Positions 55,589-64,000 of a stretch of 64,000 bases of DNA are shown piece after piece. The number at the start of each line of letters is the position of its first letter. The stretch's first letter is position 1. Origin of the DNA: Mycoemilia scoparia (taxonomy: Eukaryota > Kickxellomycota > Kickxellomycetes > Kickxellales > Kickxellaceae); the NCBI GenBank assembly GCA_027575805.1, contig JANBPU010000045.1, positions 1 through 64,000 on the forward strand, written 5' to 3'. Below the pieces are notes generated by a model, which did not search any database, was not told where the DNA came from, and saw only the letters and a list, made by a program, of their open reading frames with translations. A program made the position numbers and the translations under genes.

Positions 55589-57397
55589 ATGTCCGTCAAA
55601 GCCGAAGAAATTCAGAGCAAAATTCTTAGCTCGCTAGACAAAACCAATGGAATTCCCAACACTGCCAAAGATTCATACTTCAAGAGTCTTGACATAGAGC
55701 AAGTAGAAAATGTGCTCAAGAGTCTTTCAAGCAGAAATGTAAGCTATATTTTTATTTATCCATAATGATATTTTCAATAGTACCAATTTCGTAAATCAAA
55801 TGCGTATGTGTGTGTGTGTGCGCGCGCGCATGGGTATACATGCTTAGACCCACAAATTATGAATCCAAAATAACCTCTGTTATTGTTTTTATTGTTGGTA
55901 TTAGATGGTTGCTTACAAGCGCCTAGAGGAAGAGGTCTGGGACCTAACCAAGGAAGGCCAAGAGATTGCAGAGAACGGCAGTCACGAAGTCCGCGTCTTT
56001 AACTTTATTCCCACAGGCGAAGAGGGTATTCCTCTTGCTGAAGTCCAGAAAAACTTTGGAAAGATTGCCGCAATTGGTCAAGGAAAGGCCTTCAAGAACA
56101 AATGGATTAAAAAGAATGGCTCTAACCTTGTCCGCCTAGTTGATTCTGTTGAAGATCAAGTCCAGAAAAGCCTGATCATCCTTCAGGAAACCCACGCCAG
56201 CTCCGACAAAGCCGCCCTAAAGGAGCTCAAGAGCAGAAAACTTGTTGAGCCAAAGAAGCTTGTTTCCTTCCAGATCGAGAAGGGACCCGAGTTTTCACTT
56301 GAAGTCAAGAAGCAGGCCACTGATCTAACCTTGGAAATGCTGCAAAGCGGTGAATGGAAGTCCCTCGAGTTCAAGAAATACAACTTTGATGCTGAGGGAA
56401 TTCCCACTGCTGGTGGACATTTGCACCCACTTTTGAAGGTCCGTGAAGAGTTCCGTCAGATCTTCTTTGAAATGGGTTTCGAGGAAATGCCTAGCAACTG
56501 CTTCGTTGATAGCTCCTTCTGGAACTTTGATACCCTGTATGTTCCCCAGCAGCACCCGGCAAGAGACTTGCAAGACACCTTCTTCATTAAAGACCCAGCA
56601 ACCTGCGGGCCCCTTCCTGATTTCATAGACAAGGTCAAGCAAGCCCACGAGTCTGGTGTTGACGGATCTATTGGCTACCGCTATGACTGGTCAGAAGCCG
56701 AAGCCAAGAAGCTTGTTTTGCGCACCCACACCACTGCTGTTAGCGGACTGATGCTCAACAGGCTGTCAAAGGTCAAACCATTCCGCCCTGCCAAGTATTT
56801 CTCCATTGATCGGGTATACAGAAACGAGGCTGTTGATGCAACCCACTTGGCTGAGTTCCACCAGGTCGAGGGCGTCATTGCTGACAAAAACATGACCCTT
56901 GGTCATCTCATTAGCTTCATGGATATTTTCTTCAAGAAGATGGGTATCACCAACCTTAGATTCAAGCCCGCCTATAATCCCTACACAGAACCTAGCTTGG
57001 AAATCTTCTCGTGGCACGAAGGTAATGCCAATGGTGCTATTAATGAAATGACTCATAATCTTGCTTATTATTTCTTACTTATTAACACATGAGAATGAAT
57101 TCGCAATTTGGGTATATAGGATTCCAGAAGTGGGTAGAAATCGGAAACTCTGGGATGTTCCGTCCAGAAATGCTGATTCCTTTGGGACTGGATCCCGATG
57201 TTCGTGTTGCTGGATGGGGCCTTTCACTTGAGCGCCCCACTATGATCAAATACGGAATTGACAACATTCGTGCTCTTGTTGGACACAAGGTCGACCTTTC
57301 TATGATCAAGTCCAACCCATCTTGCCGTCTTGACAAAAAGATGGGTCGCGAGGTCTTTGGTATTCAGGAGGAGGCTGAAGTAACAGCATCTTCCTAA
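55589..57397 (+). CDS. FRS2: Cytosolic phenylalanyl-tRNA synthetase alpha subunit
   Basis: Three exons (55589-55738, 55905-57021, 57120-57397) join in phase to 514 residues. It is the catalytic subunit of the alpha2-beta2 class II enzyme that charges tRNA-Phe. Winged-helix-like N-terminal domains precede the catalytic core. Motif 2 is seen as [20 protein letters not shown], and motif 3 as [16 protein letters not shown] near the end. [17 protein letters not shown] lies in the substrate pocket region. The split across intron 2 ([16 protein letters not shown]) exactly matches the uninterrupted family sequence, so the last 92 residues must come from the third exon. It converges on NSE3. Confidence 0.95.
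55800..55832. repeat. Alternating purine-pyrimidine tract (TG/CG) in FRS2 intron 1
   Basis: About 33 bases strictly alternate pyrimidine and purine, first TG then CG steps. Such tracts can adopt Z-DNA under supercoiling. It lies wholly inside the first intron, about 190 bp after the transcribed start codon. Confidence 0.85.
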
Positions 57398-57608
57398 AAG
57401 AAAAGCAAAAAAAGTTTCTAATATAAACACAATTCGCTATTCAAATATATATGTATGTGTGTGTGTGTGTTTACATCTGGTTTATTTTATCTTTACAACA
57501 ATAATAAAAAACACGATTTATTGACAACTATTGGTATCGCTTTGTGTGATAATTTTTACAAAATTTGTGATTAGGAGAGCTTGGCCAATTATTTTTATGG
57601 TTATTGTT
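57398..57608. other. Convergent 3' intergenic region with TG repeat
   Basis: 211 bp between FRS2 and NSE3. It has a short TG repeat near 57455-57470 and AATAAA-like motifs. No gene is seen. Confidence 0.6.
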
Positions 57609-58775
57609 TTAGGTGTTGGCAGTACTTTGATCTTGTTCATTATTGGGTTCAGGATACAATGGATCTTTGCCAATCTTCTCTCCTCTGGCTCGTCCAACAC
57701 GATCAAGAAATTCTGCATTACACTCTTCACCGGACAGCTCAGCTATAATTTCAGCAATATCGCGTGGAGAAAACTCGACCTTTGCTCGTGGTCCCCAGTA
57801 ATAATGGAATAACATGTCTTCTGTGGCTTGTGTCTGAGTTTGGGTAGACACGCTAGCTTGTGTGACTGTAGAATTTACTTTGTTCAAATAGCCAGCCTTG
57901 ATGAAATTACTTAGTATCTGTCGTATATACGCTTCGGTATCGCCTTGAACCATATTCTCAAACCCTTTTAGTTTGGGTACTCCCAGTTCCTTCAAATAGT
58001 ACGTCAGTGCGTCTACATGTATGTATGTATGTATGCAAGTACACATTATTATATAACACCACATAATTCTGGCTTGTAACCACATATAAGCGCAAAGCAA
58101 ATAGCGATATCTAAACCATAGTATATACAATACCTTCGGGCAAATTACTATTATTAACAAAAATCAGAGATAGCACAACAACCAAGAGTCCCATTGTTTT
58201 TTCTTTCTCTTCATCTAATGGAATTGGTAAAGCTTGTCTCGTTTGTGCAGGCAAAATGCTTTGAAGAACCCATGTCTGGACAGTCTTGCTTGATTGTTTT
58301 TCTTTGGCTCCTATGAATATACATTGGTATTTGTAATTGATGACCATTAAGAGGAAGCTGTATGAGAATATATTGATCGTTGGTTCCAGTTACCTGTTTT
58401 TGTGGCCCCTCCGCGTTCATTTGCAGGTAACTCGACTAACTGCAGGCCAAAAGTAACCTTGAGTATATTTTGTGCATGTGCCAAAATACCATTAAATGCT
58501 GACTTGTGGTGATCTGCCAAGACTATACATAATAAAGTCACCCGCATAATTAGTTTCTCTGTTTGTAGGCCATTAGGATAGATAGACTATACATATATAC
58601 GTATCCGTGTAATTGGAACTAACCTTTTGTTCGAATATCTTCACGCTTTATTGTCTTTTTTGAGGCTTGACATGCCAGGGCATATCTTACCAAATCTTGG
58701 GCCAGTCTTTCTAAGTTTGATGAACCCTATTTTCGTTAAGTGGTCGAAATTAAATATGGTCAGAGTTTTGTATAT

Positions 58776-58807
<32 letters not shown>

Positions 58808-58847
58808 CTGTGTATTTTCCACCTACTGTTGAATCCGTCTGACTCAT
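57609..58847 (-). CDS. NSE3: Nse3, MAGE-domain subunit of the Smc5/6 complex
   Basis: Five exons on the minus strand (58847-58827, 58726-58624, 58522-58394, 58310-58134, 58012-57609) join in phase to 277 residues. It forms part of the Nse1-Nse3-Nse4 module that bridges Smc5/6 heads and binds DNA during recombination repair. MAGE homology is clear: LERLAQDLVRYALACQ, IKREDIRTK, then AQNILKVTFGLQLVELP, TMGLLVVVLSLIFVNN, and YWGPRAKVEFSPRDIAEIIA at the end of the winged-helix pair. Exon 1 encodes only seven residues, and intron 1 carries an AT dinucleotide tract. The spacer to the next gene is only 301 bp. All introns are GT-AG and in phase. Confidence 0.9.
58019..58034. repeat. GTAT tetranucleotide repeat in NSE3 intron 4
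   Basis: About four GTAT/TATG units directly next to the acceptor side of NSE3 intron 4. Simple sequence, no further function seen. Confidence 0.75.
58782..58806. repeat. (AT)12 tract in NSE3 intron 1
   Basis: About twelve AT units between the tiny first exon and exon 2. It will make the intron length variable between strains. Confidence 0.85.
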
Positions 58848-59148
58848 TGTGTGTATTTTTTGTATTAAAAAATTGGAATAACGATTACAAAGATTTCTCT
58901 ATGATCTAAATGAGTAACGAAAGCCATGACGTGACCTCTTATGGGCAATCATCTATCAAATCCAAAAAATAATAAAAAGTGTGTTTATAAATGCTAAATA
59001 ACATCTCATTTTTAATTATAAGCAGTACATACGTGGTAATAAAGCTACAAGATATTCAATTTAATAGAATAAAAAAGTAAACTAGTACAGACAGATTAAA
59101 TGTGTTGGAAAAAAGGCGTGTAGTAGTGGTAATAGAAAATGAAAGAAG
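58848..59148. promoter_or_regulatory. Short tandem intergenic region upstream of NSE3
   Basis: 301 bp holding both the 3' end of the PFK2/FBPase2 gene and the NSE3 promoter. AT-rich, with nothing else recognisable. Confidence 0.5.
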
Positions 59149-61345
59149 CTAAGCATCCCCAATCGAAGCAGGAGTCATCAGTGGAGCAGGGCCAATTCTC
59201 AGAGCAGACTTTGTATCAATCTTGATAAACTTGTCATCATTTTCCAGATATTTCCAAACAGTCAGGTGATTTCCAAATGGCCTTGGCTCACAAGCATAGA
59301 CATAGCCAAGCGGGACATCCATATCGGGCATGTGTGTTGATGGAATATCCATGAAGTATGACAGCAGTGTCCTGACCATGGCTCTGTGGCTGATTATTGT
59401 AACAGAATGTCGCTTGCGTTCCAGTTCGACAATTATTTGCTGCAGTTTTTGAACAACATCTGCATATGACTCTCCGCCTATACCAGGGTACCGGTAATAG
59501 AACTTGTTTCTCATTCGGGCTTCATATTCTTCTGGATACAACTTTTTGATTTCTTCGTAGGTCATGCCTTCGCGCTTTCCAGCATAAATTTCGTTGAGGG
59601 CTCGAAGATTTCGGATGGTAAATTCTTCTGGATCAAAGAACGCAGACGTCTGCATGGATCTTTTAAGCATCGATGTCCATATCTCGCACTTTTGCTGTGT
59701 GGTTTCATTTACAGACGATGTGTCTGAGGTGGCTGCGGAGCTATTGAACATTGGTTCTGGGTCTGGCTCATGTACTGAATTTGTATTCGAAGAGCCGTCA
59801 TAGCCCATTTCACAATGTTCAAATCCCTTTTCATCCGAACTTAAAAGCAACTTTTGTCTCTGTTGTTGTAGCCTCTGCTGCTGGAGGCGATCCGAAAATT
59901 CAGACATCTGCTGTTTAATGAATTTTGCTAGGGCAGCAGCGTATTTGTGTCCTTTTGCGGAAAGTGGTGCGTCGCCGCCGATCCTACCCAACACATTGTC
60001 CTCGCTCTGACCATGCCTCGATATAAAAATGATACGTGGTTGGAGATTTATGTTCATTAGATAAAATACACATTGGCTCTCGATATATCCTTGGATATTG
60101 TGAGCAATTACTTTTTTGCCGACATCTACTATTTTACAATACTGTGCGTCTCGATTTTCCTCATAGTCACCAAGGGGTGTGTATGCACGCTCATAATTCT
60201 TTAGTCGGGCTCTAAAATCGGCCTCCGCAATGGCAGGGTCTACGCCAATATAGTCGGGACCCTTGGTCTTTAGTTTTATATTTCGACTTATGATGTCCTG
60301 ATCATTACATATACTTTCCACAAAGAGGACATTGATGTCAGGCTCTAGATCAAGTCTGTTTAAAATTTCTCGCCTCCGTGGGATTGTGGAATTGGTGGCA
60401 TCATGTATAGCAATTTGGCCGCCAGATTGCAGCCACCTAATAAGGTCTTCCAGAACATCCATGGCAACTTTATTTCGAATATACCGAGCCTTTTCGTTGT
60501 TTGGATCAAAGAATGCAGACGAATGCCTCCGCCCTCTACCTCCACACTCACCATCGCTTTGGCACTGACTACACGGCGATCCATCTCTTTGGAAAACCTC
60601 CGGTGATATATATGATTTATTCGTTTTGTTTAAAAGGCCCTTTTGCAATATTTTTTGTGGTACAATATCCGTATCCATTGCAGCATCGGCAATGTTACCA
60701 GAATCTGTCCGACTAGCAGTGGCAGTGACACTAGTATCAGCAATTGAACTTGCGCCTGCACCTGCAGCAACAGCAGCAGCATCGTCAGCAACAAGGCGGC
60801 GTCGATCACCAACATTAAAAATCTAAAACATCCACATAAAAAAGTAAATTAGAATCTAAGCCACATGATCAAAGTAGCAGAAGAAAAGAAATAAAACAAT
60901 TTTGGGTTATTGTGAAATTCATAAATACCTTTGTGTTGAACCCAAGCCACGATAAATACCGCTTGAGTTTTTTGACGATATAGCTTTTTCCTCTGGCGGG
61001 GAGACCAACCATTATAACGACCAATTTGTGGTCTCCTTCCTGATAAGACGACCCAGGGCCTAAACACACACAAACACACGTACATACATACATACATCAA
61101 TATATTTAAAAATGCCAGACTTATCATGACAATATATAATGATGCATAAGAAATGCAGAGCCAAGGGAAAGGAGGGCAGCATAACAGTACCCAAAACTCG
61201 GAAAACCGATGCACATGTACACATATTTTTGTTGGCAAAATGGGATGATGATGTGATGATGGTACTAACCATAGCGCTGGACCGGCACATGTAGCGAGCC
61301 AAGATAAGGAACGGGCGATATATTATATGCTACCGGAGATGGCAT
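59149..61345 (-). CDS. 6-phosphofructo-2-kinase / fructose-2,6-bisphosphatase
   Basis: Three coding exons on the minus strand (61345-61270, 61059-60929, 60822-59149) join in phase to 626 residues. The enzyme makes and degrades fructose 2,6-bisphosphate, the switch between glycolysis and gluconeogenesis. The kinase half has the Walker A motif [10 protein letters not shown], then FNVGDRRR, and after an insertion [16 protein letters not shown] and FVESICND. The phosphatase half keeps the catalytic histidine in [11 protein letters not shown], the [16 protein letters not shown] block and a second His in ISHRAM. Yeast Pfk26 has lost that first His, so this copy should be bifunctional. About 90 residues of Ala/Ser-rich and basic sequence (near residues 75-170) are inserted inside the kinase domain. 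A Gln-rich stretch sits in the phosphatase half. A likely 5' UTR intron lies upstream. Confidence 0.92.
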
Positions 61346-64000
61346 ATTTAGGAAACAAAAAGGAGGATAGTAATACCAATGACAAAGGCGGTTACAGCAG
61401 CGGCTATAGTAGTTATATTTAATAGCTGAGGCGATGTGACCTAAAAGAAAAGTTAATCCATCATGTTAGTATAATTTTAATCCAGAACTCAGAGTCTGAA
61501 GAAGCACAGGTGTGAATCATTTAATCAATTTGCTCAAGCGTAGTGGATATAGCTTTGGGCGCAGCCAGTGCAAAAGTGCATGCATCAATACAATCGAGCC
61601 AGAAGAGCAGCACTACCAACTAGGAGAAAACCACCTAAATCGTAATGAAGATCGCTGCAGCCAAGAGAAGCGCTTACCTTGACTAAAGAGAACACAAGTG
61701 CAGGCCTATCTAGAAAATGGGTCGAATTCCAGACTAGAAGTGGAAACGAAATGAGCCAAAAATACAGAAAAAAGAATCAAAGAAGCAAGAAAGCCCAGGA
61801 TGATAATAGACTGAGACCTCAAAAATAAAGGACAAGGTGCAAGAAAGGAAATGTTTTGAACAAAGACAGACAGGCACACGGGCGGAACAAAATGGCGGTG
61901 TGTCCTATAATACTTTGCCAATAAGGCAGCAAGCGATGGACGTCCCAGATATGCGTACTTGGCCCAATATGGTATGAGAGCCAGGCAGAATCAATTACAA
62001 AGTTTGCTTCCAATAGGCTTGACAGAAAGAAAGAATTGCAACCAAAGTGGAGCGGAGAGCAAGAGGATAGCTGTAACTGTTAGAGTGAAATAGTTGAAAG
62101 GGCAGCGATGAGACGATTCAAAAAGGAACCAGTCAGATCGAGAACAAGAAGGGCCTATTTATTGGTGTTGGGCCATAGCATATCCACGCGCACACGTACA
62201 AGGGCAATCCCAAGTCCACAGACGCCAGCCGAACATATCAAACCCATCTCGAATTCCTGTTGCCAAGCACTTGTGAATGGCTCAGAAATTGGGCAGTGAT
62301 GTGGCTAGGAATTGGGGTGCCGATTGATGGGCTGATAAAAATTTGACTGCTGCTGCTGTCGTCTTTGTTTCTTGACTCTCTCTTGGGGGTTGAGTAGCCA
62401 GCTGCCTGGCCGGCATGTGCACGGCTGGCCCTTACTGAACTGTGCCCGCAGCCAAGGCCTATTCTGGAGCCCAAGAACATGTTTTTTCTGCTGTTAGGAC
62501 TATTGTGTGGCTGATATTTGCAAAGCGCCGTTCTTTCAGCCCACTTTCTATCATAGAACTCTCTCTCTCTCCAGATATTTCAAACAAGCATATGGCGGGT
62601 ACTCCACCGAAAGGGAACAGGCTGGCAACCTTATGCATTCCCTGCAAATAAGCCCGCAAGCTGTGCATTTAAGCTGGAGTCTCGGTGATGGCTGGCTAGT
62701 ATCAGAGGGAATATCCTAGTACTGCCCTTTTGGAGGAGACTGTACTGCCATATAGGAGGGCGCTTGTGACTCAGGAGACAAGGATGGGACAATGCCTTGG
62801 CTCCAAAGCCCAGGAGCCCTGCAAGCTAGTCGGCGGATAGTGAAGCTCAGGCTTCTGCAGAGGCAGCATCACAACACATGAGATCCATTCAGGGCCCCTG
62901 CAATCGGGCTCTCGCCAGGGTGGCGCTGTCGTGTGCTGTCCATTGTTGTGCTGGCAGATCACCGTAAGCCTTTGTTTTCTGTTTTTCCGCCCTCGCTTAT
63001 AAGGATTGTTATTACTGTCGCTCTTGCTGATGACTCTTGTTTGGTACAATCAGCAACATCCAACACAAATAGCCAGCATGGCAATCCGTTGCTTTCGCTT
63101 TGCTTTGAAGGCCTTCCTCTCTGACCTCTGGGCTCAGATGTTGCTATTGCGTCTGGCTGCCTGCTTATCTCTCCATCGTAAATCATGTAGAATCTTGGCC
63201 ATTCAATCATGCTTCCCACACTGCTATGGTTCTGCCAGGGCTAATGCCCAAGCCTGTTGCACTAGACTTTTCTTTACATAATTAGGCTCATATGCTTCCT
63301 CGGGCCCGTGTGTCTGAGAATCCATTGGGTTTACCGAGCAACGGCCTTATTGCCAGGCGGCACAGCTCGTCACGTAGCCCACCTTCCTTCTATTTCTCCG
63401 GACACATGTCTCACCCTTCAATGGCTGGGCTGACCCCACACACTATCCACGTCGAGTATAATACGAAGCCAGCCACGCTACAAACAAATGTCCCAATAAC
63501 AAATTTAACAACAGCCCCCATCGTCCCCAATCCTCCACACGCGATCACTTTTGGGGTCTGCCATGGTTTGATGCAACAAAGCGGCACATGAATCACCCGC
63601 CTGGCTATTCCAAAGAAGGTTGCATGGCGTCTGCACTATGGAGACTACTAGTGGGAACCCCATACAGCCAAAGTGAGTCAAGTTACATGCTGTTGTAGTC
63701 GCCTTGCAGCAGCTGCTGGTATATCAGATATTGCCAGTAATTACCCTCCCACATTCTCCCATACCACACCCAAATTACCAGCTGCAGAGCTGTGCGTGCC
63801 ATATGCTGCTATTCGTGCACAAAGTATGTGGTGGCTGGTCATTGAAAGTTATTACCATTCTGTTTCTGTTACTACCACCACCCCTCCTCAGCAAGCGATG
63901 AGGTGGCACGTATTTTAGGCTGCTGCCAGCTTTTTCTTCAATCTATCGGCTCCATCAATCGTGGATGGGCAACTGTGAGTTTTACAATGCATTGGTATTG
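61346..64000. promoter_or_regulatory. Long non-coding region upstream of the PFK2/FBPase2 gene
   Basis: 2.65 kb with no supportable gene up to the right edge. It includes the PFK2 leader and promoter and perhaps the promoter of a gene beyond the window. A canonical TGACTCA bZIP site lies at 62767-62773. Open frames of up to 99 codons (for example 63292-63591) are low-complexity and have no family features. Confidence 0.45.
61441..61677 (-). other. Candidate 5' UTR intron of the PFK2/FBPase2 gene
   Basis: On the minus strand a strong donor (AAG|GTAAGC) at 61677 pairs with a pyrimidine-rich acceptor ending at 61441. The joined leader has no ATG before the start at 61345 and has an in-frame stop upstream, so the intron would be untranslated. 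Confidence 0.5.

Noticed and set aside
63292..63591. 99-codon plus-strand frame near the right edge
   Set aside because: Pro/Ser/His-rich without any ordered segment; probably random.

Overview
This is nuclear DNA from a fungus, most likely an early-diverging, zygomycete-type lineage rather than an ascomycete or basidiomycete. The fungal markers are a secreted GH18 chitinase with a C-terminal chitin-binding module, Bud6/Aip3, an Mdm1-type sorting nexin, a Pns1-type transporter, a CBS/PB1 tail-anchored protein and an ALG3 gene. The window also carries genes that most yeasts have lost: a SZT2-like giant protein, NEDD1 and a Tctex-type dynein light chain. Introns are short, about 60 to 240 bases. 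I cannot name the genus. I saw no transposon, tRNA, rRNA or CRISPR array.

Layout. 1-9066: the 3' end of a basic RVxF-motif protein, a xylitol/sorbitol dehydrogenase on the minus strand, then a tight plus-strand trio of C1D/Lrp1 (exosome cofactor), UBA3 (NEDD8 E1) and a 17-exon TFIIIC subunit. 9395-25589: GSH1 diverges from a 9.8-kb SZT2-like gene, which converges on TFG1 (TFIIF alpha). 26002-32829: MDM35, a Tctex dynein light chain, NEDD1 and ALG3. Several of these are multi-exon genes that no single reading frame shows, and I rebuilt them by checking splice phase and protein family. 33407-38113: a four-CBS-domain/PB1/tail-anchored protein converging on glycogen branching enzyme. 39712-43760: chitinase and an unrecognised, possibly mitochondrial protein. 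45097-58847: the Mdm1/SNX13-type nexin, BUD6, PNS1, cytosolic phenylalanyl-tRNA synthetase alpha and NSE3 (MAGE subunit of Smc5/6). 59149-61345: bifunctional 6-phosphofructo-2-kinase/fructose-2,6-bisphosphatase. 61346-64000: long non-coding flank.

How it fits together. Most genes are housekeeping, and neighbours are not an obvious pathway cluster. Three themes recur. One is nutrient and carbon control: SZT2-like, PFK2/FBPase2, branching enzyme, xylitol dehydrogenase. Another is the microtubule and polarity machinery: NEDD1, dynein light chain, BUD6. The third is RNA and transcription: C1D, TFIIIC, TFIIF and possibly an Rrp1-like protein. Carbon-metabolism and cell-wall genes have long (1.5 kb or more) upstream regions, while most housekeeping genes are packed within 200-600 bases.

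Two points stand out. A SZT2/KICSTOR-type nutrient-sensing scaffold is present in a fungus. Three introns, in GSH1, NEDD1 and ALG3, appear to use the non-canonical GC-AG boundary with the same GCAAGT donor; the ALG3 case has no GT alternative that keeps the conserved frame.
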